From: Nitrospirota bacterium
Lineage (GTDB): Bacteria; Nitrospirota_A; Leptospirillia; Leptospirillales; Leptospirillaceae
Assembly: GCA_027335985.1 (NCBI GenBank)
Contig: DAHWGX010000085.1
Coordinates: forward strand, 1-6,295
Reading direction: 5' to 3'
DNA: 6,295 bases
In this document: positions 1-5,985 of the stretch, one piece after another
Layout: each line of letters opens with the position of its first letter
How positions within the stretch are numbered: position 1 is the stretch's first letter
The notes under the pieces: model-generated
What the model saw: the letters and a program-made list of their open reading frames with translations, nothing else
The model's database searches: none
Told to the model about the DNA's origin: nothing
Program-made: the position numbers and the translations under genes

Positions 1-1
1 A

Positions 2-1072
2 GCCGTCATTCCGGACCGAACGAAGACCGCGGTCGTCTCCCGTCATCGGATCGACCCCCGGCTTCACCCGGCCTTCCGGGCGATGGGGGAGCATTACGGT
101 TTTGAGATTTTCCCGGCCCGCGCGAAAAAAGCCCGGGACAAGGGGAGCGTAGAAAATGGAGTGTTGAACGCCCAGAGGGCCCTGATGGCCCCGCTGCGGC
201 ACCGGACGTTCGCGTCGATCGGGGAGCTGAACGAGGCCCTGCGGGAGCGGCTCGAGATCTTCAACCGGGCGCCCTTCCAAAAACGGGAAGGAAGCCGGCG
301 ATCGGTCTTCGAAGAGGAGGACCGGCCGGCCCTGGCTCCATTGCCTGCGACTCCCTTCGAACTGGAAGCCTGGGAGATCTGCCGGGTTCCGGCGGACCAC
401 CATGTGCCCGTGGAGCGGTTGTACTACAGCGTCCCCTACGCGCTGGTCGGACAGGATGTGACAGTGCGTTTGACCGCCACGACCGTCGAGATCTTCCACC
501 GGGAGGAGCGGGTGGCGAGCCACATGCGACACCACGACCGGAAAAATCCTTACCGGACCCAGGCGGCCCATCGGCCCCCGAACCACAAGGGCTATCTGGA
601 GCAGTCGCAGGAGGGCTACCTGGAGCGGGCGGCCCGGATCGGACCGGGAGTGGTGGCGTTCTTCGAAGGGTTGTTTGCGCTCCGGAAGTATCCTCCGCTG
701 GCCTACCGGACCTGTCAGGGCATCCTGGCCCTTCGGAGAACCTATCCGGTGGACCGGATCGATGCGGCCTGCATCATGGCCCTGAACCTGCGTTCCCTGT
801 CCTGGCGGACCGTGGAGGGGATCCTGAAGCACGGAGCCGACCGCTCCGAGCGGAAGAAGCCTGTCAACGTCTCCCCCACCTCCCACGAGAACATCCGGGG
901 AGCCGCCGCCTTCCTTCCCGAGAACGAACCGTCCTCCCGGGAGAAGAACGGAGACTCTGTTCATAACCTGGAAGAACAAACGGGAAAGGAGAGGGACCCG
1001 GAACGAGAGAAAAAAGCCGGAAATGGGGAGGAGAAAGGTGACGCTTCCTCCTCCCTGGAACGTGGAGCATGA
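2..1072 (+). CDS. istA: IS21-family transposase IstA (C-terminal part, 5' truncated by window edge)
   Basis: This is the DDE recombinase that cuts and joins the IS ends. The frame is open from base 2, and 356 residues are visible of a protein usually near 500, so the N-terminal HTH and first catalytic Asp lie upstream. The motif PDRTKTAV near the start matches the family DNLKTAV box. Its Asp (14-16) is the second catalytic residue, although the usual Asn after it is Arg. The motif KGSVENGV supplies the catalytic Glu (152-154). Further on come the family's beta-barrel region (VERLYYSVPYALVG), the HR.ERVASH stretch, and the C-terminal helical part ending in HENIRGAAAF (about 884-913). After this ordinary IstA end there is an unusual tail of about 52 residues, rich in Glu, Lys, Arg and Ser. 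The stop codon at 1070-1072 lies inside a palindrome, and the next gene starts 79 nt later. Confidence 0.92.
   Translation, partial: AVIPDRTKTAVVSRHRIDPRLHPAFRAMGEHYGFEIFPARAKKARDKGSVENGVLNAQRALMAPLRHRTFASIGELNEALRERLEIFNRAPFQKREGSRRSVFEEEDRPALAPLPATPFELEAWEICRVPADHHVPVERLYYSVPYALVGQDVTVRLTATTVEIFHREERVASHMRHHDRKNPYRTQAAHRPPNHKGYLEQSQEGYLERAARIGPGVVAFFEGLFALRKYPPLAYRTCQGILALRRTYPVDRIDAACIMALNLRSLSWRTVEGILKHGADRSERKKPVNVSPTSHENIRGAAAFLPENEPSSREKNGDSVHNLEEQTGKERDPEREKKAGNGEEKGDASSSLERGA
956..967 (+). repeat. 12-nt direct repeat, copy 1 (tctgttcataac)
   Basis: The 12 bases tctgttcataac occur here, inside the 3' end of istA, and again exactly at 1086-1097, where they form the right arm of the palindrome upstream of the KfrA-like gene. 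The copies are 130 bp apart. KfrA-type proteins typically bind repeated sites near their own promoters, so these could be two half-sites for the product of the following gene. That link is inferred from position only. Confidence 0.55.
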
Positions 1073-1097
1073 ACAGAGAACATGTTCTGTTCATAAC
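1069..1097 (+). promoter_or_regulatory. Palindromic operator-like element, possibly overlapping a promoter, before the KfrA-like gene
   Basis: The arms atgaaca (1069-1075) and tgttcat (1088-1094) flank a perfect 10-bp palindrome gaacatgttc (1078-1087), with a two-base bulge (1076-1077) on the left. A weak sigma70-like promoter overlaps it: TGAACA (1070-1075), a 16-bp spacer, then CATAAC (1092-1097), each matching four of six consensus bases. The element overlaps the istA stop codon and lies 55 bp before the start of the KfrA-like gene, the usual position for an autoregulatory operator. The palindrome is seen directly; its use as an operator or promoter is inference. Confidence 0.5.
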
Positions 1098-1139
1098 GCG
1101 GCGCCAAAGAACACACGACGATCCCAACCCCAAAAAGAC

Positions 1140-1145
1140 AAGGAG
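1140..1145 (+). promoter_or_regulatory. Ribosome binding site that fixes the start of the KfrA-like gene
   Basis: The strong site aaggag lies six bases before the ATG at 1152. The reading frame is open further upstream to an ATG at 1023, but that start lies inside istA, has no good ribosome binding site, and would add residues resembling no known domain. The 1152 start places the KfrA_N domain at residue 4, as expected for the family. Confidence 0.8.
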
Positions 1146-1151
1146 ATCTCC

Positions 1152-1784
1152 ATGGCTTTGACACCCGAACAGATTGTATCAGCCGTCGACACTCTCAAGC
1201 AGCGGGGCCAGGCCCCCACCGTCCGGGCGATCCGCGACCTTCTGGGAACGGGGAGCCTCGGGACCATCAGCCGGATCCTGCGCTCCCTGAAAAAGCCGGC
1301 TCCGTCCGCCCCCTCCGGCTCGTCTCTCCCGGAGGGACTTCTCCCGGTGCTGGAAGAGGCATTTGTTCGTCATGAACGCAATCTGAGACGCCTCCTGGAA
1401 GAAGAGCGACAGGGCGAGCGGCATCAGATCGAGGCTCTGGAGGAGGAAAACCTGCGGCTCGAGTCCCGGATCGCCTCCCTCACGGAGAGCGTCCGGCAGT
1501 GGGGAGAGGAAGGACAGAAGGGCGAAGGAAGGATCGCCGAAATTCGCCGCCACTGCGAGAGCCTCGAGGGATCCCTGGAGCGGGAACGGGAGGAGCGGAT
1601 CCGGGCGGAGAAACAGGCTTCGGTCCTGGAAGGAGAACGGAACGGGCTTCTGGGACAGATCGCCGAGCTTCGGGACCGCCTGGAGAAGGCGACCCTCCGG
1701 AGCCCGTCTGCGAAAAAGGACGGGCCTCCTCCCGACGACGCGGGACCGCAGCCGTCCCGGAAACGGATCAAGCGCCTGACATAA
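1152..1784 (+). CDS. KfrA-like DNA-binding coiled-coil protein inside the IS21 element
   Basis: The product has 210 residues. Residues about 4-48 match the KfrA_N (plasmid replication region DNA-binding, N-terminal) domain, most clearly in PTVRAIRDLLGTGSLGTIS followed by RILRSLKK, a helix-turn-helix. A Pro/Ser/Gly linker (49-60) follows, then a long Glu/Arg-rich helix with heptad-like spacing (about 62-182) predicted to form a coiled coil. The tail is short, Pro-rich and then basic, ending SRKRIKRLT. KfrA proteins of plasmids such as RK2 bind DNA, repress their own promoter and support plasmid stability through the coiled coil. No catalytic motif is seen. The gene sits between istA (79 nt gap) and istB (112 nt gap) in the same direction, so it probably belongs to the element. 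It may regulate istA/istB or act as an architectural partner of transposition, but its role is unknown. Domain assignment is firm and function is inferred. Confidence 0.85.
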   Translation: MALTPEQIVSAVDTLKQRGQAPTVRAIRDLLGTGSLGTISRILRSLKKPAPSAPSGSSLPEGLLPVLEEAFVRHERNLRRLLEEERQGERHQIEALEEENLRLESRIASLTESVRQWGEEGQKGEGRIAEIRRHCESLEGSLEREREERIRAEKQASVLEGERNGLLGQIAELRDRLEKATLRSPSAKKDGPPPDDAGPQPSRKRIKRLT

Positions 1785-1812
1785 GAAGACCGCTGGTCGG
1801 AACAAGGCAATC

Positions 1813-1825
1813 CGTGACCGTCACG
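1813..1825. promoter_or_regulatory. Perfect 13-nt palindrome in the KfrA-like/istB gap
   Basis: The sequence cgtgac-c-gtcacg is a perfect 6-bp inverted repeat around one central base, 28 bp after the KfrA-like stop codon. A one-base centre is too tight for an RNA hairpin, so a dimeric protein site on DNA is the likelier reading. It does not resemble the palindrome at 1069-1094. Function is unknown. Confidence 0.35.
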
Positions 1826-1843
1826 AAACAAGAGAAAAAACCG

Positions 1844-1871
1844 GCGGGAGGAGGGAACACCCTTCTCCCGC
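1844..1871 (+). other. Strong hairpin just upstream of istB
   Basis: The left arm gcgggaggaggg (1844-1855) pairs with cccttctcccgc (1860-1871) over 12 bp with a single G-U wobble, closing an aaca tetraloop. The structure ends 11 bases before the istB ribosome binding site aaggag (1883-1888). No run of T follows, so it is not a normal intrinsic terminator. It could block read-through translation or stabilise the istB message, limiting IstB output. The structure is seen; the role is inferred. Confidence 0.55.
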
Positions 1872-1896
1872 ACTATCCCGACAAGGAGAACGCCCC

Positions 1897-2652
1897 ATGC
1901 TGATCAACCCGCTCAAGGACAAGCTAAAGACTCTCAATCTCACCGGCTTCCTCGACGCCCTGTCCGACCAGGAAACCACCCCCGCCGTGCTGGCCGATCT
2001 CTCTTTCGAGGACCGGCTGGGTCTTCTGGTCGACCGCGAGATCGCGGTCCAGGAAAGCCGGCGGACGGAGCGGCGCCTCAAGGCGGCCAGGCTCCGGCAG
2101 AATGCCACCCCGGAAGACATGGACTTCCGGGCCCCCCGGAATCTCTCCCGTCCCCTGGTCCAGACGCTTCTCACCGGACAGTGGATCCAAAACCACCAGA
2201 ACGTGCTCATTACCGGGCCAACCGGGGTCGGAAAGAGTTACATCGCAGAAGCCCTGGGGCACAAGGCCTGCCGCCTGGGCTACAACGTCCTTCTCGTCCG
2301 CTTCCCCCGGCTCTTCCAGTCTCTCGAGATTGCCCGGAGCACGGGAAAGCTCCTCACCTTCCTGAAATCACTGGCCCGGCAGGACGTCCTTATCCTGGAA
2401 GACTTCGCTCTGACTCCTATCATGCCGGAACAACGTCAGGACCTGTTCGAAATCCTGGAGGACCGCCACAACCTCCGCTCCACGATCATCACCTCCCAGA
2501 TCCCGCGGCAGGAGTGGCACGAGCGAATCGGAGAACCCTCTCTGGCCGACGCCATCCTGGATCGCCTTGTTCACGGGGCCTACACACTTGAACTCAAAGG
2601 AGAATCTATGAGAAAAACTAAAGCCAAGACGACCCCTCCGGTCGCCTCCTGA
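1897..2652 (+). CDS. istB: IS21-family transposition helper ATPase IstB (complete)
   Basis: The 251-residue product has the normal length for IstB. It is a DnaA/DnaC-like AAA+ ATPase that assembles on target DNA and brings it to the IstA transposase, promoting target capture and strand transfer. Visible features are the N-terminal helical IstB region (LKLKTL...-type opening, with RRTERRLKAARL at 55-66), Walker A GPTGVGKS (107-114), Walker B VLILEDF (164-170, usually IIDDF in the family), the sensor-like stretch STIITSQIP, and the highly conserved tail segment ADAILDRLVHGAYTLELKGESMRK. The start is supported by aaggag eight bases upstream. It lies 112 nt after the KfrA-like gene rather than next to istA, so the usual tight coupling to istA is lost and translation depends on its own ribosome binding site. 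No defect is seen. Confidence 0.95.
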   Translation: MLINPLKDKLKTLNLTGFLDALSDQETTPAVLADLSFEDRLGLLVDREIAVQESRRTERRLKAARLRQNATPEDMDFRAPRNLSRPLVQTLLTGQWIQNHQNVLITGPTGVGKSYIAEALGHKACRLGYNVLLVRFPRLFQSLEIARSTGKLLTFLKSLARQDVLILEDFALTPIMPEQRQDLFEILEDRHNLRSTIITSQIPRQEWHERIGEPSLADAILDRLVHGAYTLELKGESMRKTKAKTTPPVAS

Positions 2653-2691
2653 TCTGACTCCCGGCAGGGGAGAAAAAAAGGGAACTCAGGG

Positions 2692-2730
2692 GTGGCAATT
2701 TTGCTGCGGCTGAGTGGCAACTTTCATGCG
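2692..2730 (+). repeat. Two 17-nt subterminal repeats at the IS right end
   Basis: The repeats gtggcaattttgctgcg (2692-2708) and gtggcaactttcatgcg (2714-2730) match at 14 of 17 bases. Their starts are 22 bp apart, about two helical turns. Multiple short repeats near the ends are a known trait of IS21-family elements and serve as IstA binding sites. The position just after istB fits that role. Confidence 0.75.
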
Positions 2731-2738
2731 AATACGCA
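2714..2738 (-). other. Proposed right terminus of the IS21 element
   Basis: The outer repeat continues into aatacgca, so on the - strand the element would begin TGCGTATTCGCATGAAAG. A TG start is typical of the family. The host sequence would then begin at 2739 (aaaattcc...), and IS21 elements normally duplicate 4 to 8 bases of target. Neither the left end nor the duplication can be seen, so the exact base is inferred. Bases 2739-2835, between this point and the VOC gene stop codon, show no gene or clear terminator. Confidence 0.5.
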
Positions 2739-2835
2739 AAAATTCCAGAACCACCAACAATTCACCGGCTCAACCCACGACTTTCGGGCAGATTCTGCTT
2801 CAATACAACAGAACATCCATCCCCATCGATCGCCA

Positions 2836-3192
2836 TCAATCATTGTGTCGGTGCAGGATCACCCCGTTTCCTTCGGGATCGGAAACCACGGCCAGGCGGC
2901 AGACGGGAGAGGACATCGGCTCGATGATGACCTGAACGCCTTTTTTCCGGAGTTTTTCGATCATCCTTCCCACATTGTCGACCTCGAACGCGATCTGTCC
3001 TCCGGCACTGGCAGACGGGGTCACCCCCCCCATCATCGTGGTGAGGGCAAAACAGGCACCGGACAGATCGTATTCCACCCATTTTCCTTCAAAATCCATC
3101 GAGGGTTTCAACTCGAGATCCCCCTCGTAAAAAGCGCGCGCGCGGACCATGTCGGTAACGGGATAGACGGTGAAGGCGATGTGTTTGACCAT
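2836..3192 (-). CDS. VOC-superfamily protein (glyoxalase/bleomycin-resistance fold)
   Basis: This 118-residue protein has the two beta-alpha-beta-beta-beta halves of the VOC fold. The first half runs from KHIAFTVYPVTDMVRARAFY to about residue 53 and the second from QIAFEVDNV to DPEGNGVILHR. The superfamily includes glyoxalase I, extradiol dioxygenases and antibiotic-binding proteins, usually as dimers with a metal site. Of the usual ligand positions, His4 and possibly Glu40 (WVEY) are present. The second-half His is Gln66, and the final Glu of the GN.IEL pattern appears replaced by Ile112 (GNGVIL). Metal catalysis is therefore doubtful and a binding role is possible. The ATG has aggggg five bases upstream. 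It lies 96 nt after the c-di-GMP gene on the same strand, separated by a hairpin. Its substrate cannot be told from sequence. Confidence 0.85.
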   Translation of the reverse strand: MVKHIAFTVYPVTDMVRARAFYEGDLELKPSMDFEGKWVEYDLSGACFALTTMMGGVTPSASAGGQIAFEVDNVGRMIEKLRKKGVQVIIEPMSSPVCRLAVVSDPEGNGVILHRHND

Positions 3193-3232
3193 GGAATCCC
3201 CCTGATTTTAAACCGTTGATCGGGAACGAATC

Positions 3233-3263
3233 AGCCTCTCCCACAAATTCTATGGGAGAGGCT
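3233..3263 (-). terminator. Hairpin between the c-di-GMP gene and the VOC gene
   Basis: A perfect 11-bp stem, agcctctccca (3233-3243) with tgggagaggct (3253-3263), encloses a nine-base loop. It starts 25 bp after the stop codon of the GGDEF-EAL gene in the direction of transcription. The downstream - strand sequence gattcgttcc is only mildly T-rich, so termination may be partial, or the hairpin may act as a 3' stabiliser that lets some transcripts continue into the VOC gene. Confidence 0.6.
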
Positions 3264-3288
3264 CTGTTCAACTGGAAGATCCCCCGGA

Positions 3289-5985
3289 TCATGGGCCGAT
3301 TGGCCGGATTCTCCGAATCCAGGATTCATAGGGGGTCCAGTTCGCAATCCATTCCGGAATGTTTTCCGCCGGCATCGGCCGGGCGATGGCATATCCCTGG
3401 GCGATCTCGCATCCCATCCCGATCAGAAGGAGCCCGTCCTCTTCCGTTTCGATCCCTTCGGCCACGACGGCGATGCCCATCATGTGTCCCACCACGATCA
3501 GGCTCGATACGATGGCCTTGTCCTTATCGCTGCACCTGACCTTGCCGACGAATCCCTGGTCGATCTTGATCTCTTCGACAGAGAGCTTCTGGAGAGAGGT
3601 CAGGGAAGCTTGTCCGGTTCCGAAATCATCGAGACTGACAACGATGCCAATCTCCCGGCATTTTTCGACAATCTTCTGAGCCCGGGAAAGATCCCTCAAG
3701 GCTTCGGTCTCCGTCACCTCGAGTTCCAGAGTGATGGGACAGAGTCCGTCTCGGCAGTGGATCGCGATCGCGGTTTCGAGGTCGCTAATGAACGTATCGG
3801 ACAGGAAGTGCCGGGCCCCGATGTTGGCGCTGACACGGAGTTCGATCCCCTGGCTTCTCCAGCGTTTCTGCTGGTCCAAGGCCTCCTCGATGACGAATCG
3901 GCCGAGCGGAGCGATCAGGTCGCTTTTTTCCGCCACCTCGATGAAGGCGTCCGGAAAGAGAAGCCCACGGTCCGGATGTGCCCAGCGGACGAGAGCTTCG
4001 ACGCCGATGACCTGCCCGGTCGTCATGTTCACCTGCGGCTGGAAGTGCAGGAGAAGCTCTCCGTTCGCAAGAGCGTGATCGAGTTCGACCCTGATCCTGT
4101 GGCGTTTTTCGAGTCCCTCTTCCATCTCCTGGTGAAAAGGCGCCCAGCCATTTCGCCCCTTATTCTTGACCCGGTAAAGCGCAAGGTCGGCATGCGACAG
4201 GAGGAGATCGGCGTCGGTCCTGTCCGGAGGGCAGAAGGTCATCCCCATGCTCCCCGAAATCGTCACGCGTTCTCCTCCTAGGTCGAAGGGAGTGGACAAC
4301 GCCTTCGTGATCCGATCGAAAATGATTTCCTCATGTCCGATCTTCACAAAAAGAAGTCCGAACTCGTCCCCCCCGAGTCGGGCGAGGACATCCGTTTGTC
4401 GGATAATCTCCTCGAGACGTCGGGATACCAGGACGAGAAGTTTGTCCCCCGCGGGATGTCCCAGCCGGTCGTTGACCTCCTTGAATCCGTCGAGGTCGAG
4501 AATGCCGACGGCAAAGCTGTGTTCCGGATCCCTGTCAAGACGGGAGATTTCTTCCTCGATCTTCTTTTTGAATGTCCGCCGATTGGAAAGTCCCGTGAGT
4601 GCGTCGTGGAAGGCCAAGTGGACAATCCGTTCCTCGTCCTCCTTTCGCTTGGTGATGTCTGAAAAGATACCGATGTAGCGGGACGGTTGTCCTTCTTTTT
4701 GAAGAATAGCGATCTCGAGCCACTCGCAATAGATCTCTCCGGATTTCTTCCGGTTCCAGATCTCCCCTTCCCAGTACCCCCGGGTCTCGATCTCGGTCCA
4801 CATGGTCCGGTAAAATTCTTCGCTCTGATGTCCGGAATGAAGGAAACCGGGATCCTCTCCCAAGGTTTCCTCCCGAGAATATCCGGTGACACGGGAAAAG
4901 GCCGGATTGACGTCGAAGATCCTCCGATCGGAATCGGCGATCATGATCCCTTCCCGTGCACTTTCGAAGATCCGGCGATACAGTTCCATGGCTTCTTCGT
5001 AGGACATACGTTCGGTGAGGTCGTAAGCGGTCACGACCAGTCCGATGGGAGAACCGTCCGGATTCTTGAGGGTGACCCTGGTCGTTTCGAAGGAGATCGG
5101 GGGTCCGTCTTGCCGGGGGACCTGTTCAATCTCCCGTGTGATTTCGCCGCGGCCCCAGGCGTCACGGTCCCGGACCCGGCATGTTTCGAGAGCCTCCCGA
5201 AAGAAGGGAACCTCTTGGGCGAGTTCGAGGTCGGTCCGGTTCTTCCAGTCCTTTCCGGCCAGTTCGAAGAGATCGAGACCATTCTTGTTCACCTTGAGCC
5301 AACGTCCTTCGACATCCTTGAGAAAAAGAGCGACCGGGACAGCCTCGATCAGAGTGGTCAGGTAGGATTCGGAAACGGCCAGTTTCTTGAGAACTTTTTG
5401 TGTGCTCCGTTGTGTCAGGAGCGAAAAAGTGAATAGTCCGAAGGCTGCAATTCCCACTCCGAAGATTTCGAAGCCGGTGCGGTCGAGGTCTTTCTCAAGC
5501 TTTCTGGATCGTTGTGCGAGCTTGTCTACGGCCCGTTCGACACTCCGAAGGAGCGCCTGACGGGTGGTGGCGATTTTACGGATGGTTTTGGAAAGAGAGG
5601 CATTCGTCCATATTCCTTCAGAGGCGGACTGCTCGAAATACTGTCTGTAGTCGCGGTCGAGACGACCGATCATGTGGATCTGTGAAGAGGTCCAGGGAAA
5701 AGAAAGCGTTGGAAGGCTCAAGAGAACGCCGTGCATCTGCTGAAACCACCCGCGAAGAACTTCGGACGAGGGTGACGCTCCATTCATGGTTTCGATGACC
5801 AGAAAGGCAGGACCAATGGCTTCTATTCCCTCGAAAACCTGTTGTTCCGTTCCGATCTGAATCTCGAAAACACGCTTCCCGTGGGAAAGTCTCACGGCAT
5901 GGAATATGAGCAAAAGACCGATGCCCATCAGGACAAATCCGGCCAGTCCCGCCGCGGCAGGAAAGGAGAAAGGATGGCGCTTCAC
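3289..5985 (-). CDS. Membrane-anchored PAS-PAS-GGDEF-EAL c-di-GMP cyclase/phosphodiesterase
   Basis: The 898-residue protein makes or degrades the second messenger c-di-GMP at the inner membrane. A transmembrane helix (about 9-31) leads into a mostly helical, probably periplasmic region (about 33-170), then a second helix (about 172-190). PAS1 (about 205-325) and PAS2 (about 335-446, with GYWEGEIWNRKKSGE and GIFSDITKRK) follow. The GGDEF domain (about 452-615) has an exact GGDEF at 538-542, DLDGFKEVND at 497-506, and an inhibitory-site RxxD (Arg529-Asp532) five residues before GGDEF. The EAL domain (about 628-870) has EALVRW from 663, Asn721, Glu756, DDFGTG from 786, Lys807, EGIET from 843 and Gln863, so both activities look possible. 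The start is GTG. No alternative start codon exists between it and the upstream in-frame stop at 6025-6027, and Met20 would cut the first helix. No good Shine-Dalgarno site is seen. The inducing signal is unknown. Confidence 0.93.
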   Translation of the reverse strand: MKRHPFSFPAAAGLAGFVLMGIGLLLIFHAVRLSHGKRVFEIQIGTEQQVFEGIEAIGPAFLVIETMNGASPSSEVLRGWFQQMHGVLLSLPTLSFPWTSSQIHMIGRLDRDYRQYFEQSASEGIWTNASLSKTIRKIATTRQALLRSVERAVDKLAQRSRKLEKDLDRTGFEIFGVGIAAFGLFTFSLLTQRSTQKVLKKLAVSESYLTTLIEAVPVALFLKDVEGRWLKVNKNGLDLFELAGKDWKNRTDLELAQEVPFFREALETCRVRDRDAWGRGEITREIEQVPRQDGPPISFETTRVTLKNPDGSPIGLVVTAYDLTERMSYEEAMELYRRIFESAREGIMIADSDRRIFDVNPAFSRVTGYSREETLGEDPGFLHSGHQSEEFYRTMWTEIETRGYWEGEIWNRKKSGEIYCEWLEIAILQKEGQPSRYIGIFSDITKRKEDEERIVHLAFHDALTGLSNRRTFKKKIEEEISRLDRDPEHSFAVGILDLDGFKEVNDRLGHPAGDKLLVLVSRRLEEIIRQTDVLARLGGDEFGLLFVKIGHEEIIFDRITKALSTPFDLGGERVTISGSMGMTFCPPDRTDADLLLSHADLALYRVKNKGRNGWAPFHQEMEEGLEKRHRIRVELDHALANGELLLHFQPQVNMTTGQVIGVEALVRWAHPDRGLLFPDAFIEVAEKSDLIAPLGRFVIEEALDQQKRWRSQGIELRVSANIGARHFLSDTFISDLETAIAIHCRDGLCPITLELEVTETEALRDLSRAQKIVEKCREIGIVVSLDDFGTGQASLTSLQKLSVEEIKIDQGFVGKVRCSDKDKAIVSSLIVVGHMMGIAVVAEGIETEEDGLLLIGMGCEIAQGYAIARPMPAENIPEWIANWTPYESWIRRIRPIGP

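Larger units (their letters stand above)
1..2738 (+). mobile_element. IS21-family insertion sequence, left end missing, with an extra gene
   Basis: An istA 3' part, a KfrA-like gene and a complete istB lie in the same direction, followed by the paired short repeats expected at an IS21 right end. The left terminus and the istA N-terminus lie outside the window. I place the right terminus at 2738 because the outer repeat runs into aatacgca, giving a terminal CA, and IS21 elements characteristically have TG...CA ends. That placement is inferred, since the left end and target duplication are not visible. The istA and istB genes look intact over what can be seen, with no frameshift, so the element may be active. 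The KfrA-like gene between them is not part of the standard two-gene layout of this family. Confidence 0.85.

Noticed and set aside
1023..1151. Upstream extension of the KfrA-like frame to an ATG at 1023
   Set aside because: It overlaps istA, lacks a ribosome binding site, and adds residues outside the KfrA_N domain. The aaggag before 1152 decides the start.
1499..1903. 134-codon + strand frame over the KfrA-like gene
   Set aside because: It is Gly/Arg-rich, out of frame with the recognised coiled coil, and has no domain.
2658..2672. Hairpin ctccc/gggag after istB as a terminator
   Set aside because: The stem is only five pairs and is followed by A rather than T on the + strand. On the - strand the T run precedes the stem, so it fits neither direction.
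3204..3211. tttaaaat box as -10 of the VOC gene (- strand)
   Set aside because: It lies only about 12 bases from the ATG, so transcription would start inside the ribosome binding site. No -35 partner is convincing.
2692..3219. 175-codon + strand frame over the VOC gene
   Set aside because: It begins inside the IS terminal repeat and is antisense to a clear VOC domain with a good ribosome binding site.
3484..4281. 265-codon open frame on the + strand opposite the EAL/GGDEF region
   Set aside because: It lies wholly antisense to well-recognised GGDEF-EAL domains and its translation resembles no known family. It is a GC-driven shadow.
4687..5436. 249-codon open frame on the + strand opposite the PAS domains
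   Set aside because: It is antisense to the PAS region and its sequence is low in family-like motifs. It has the same cause as the other shadow frames.
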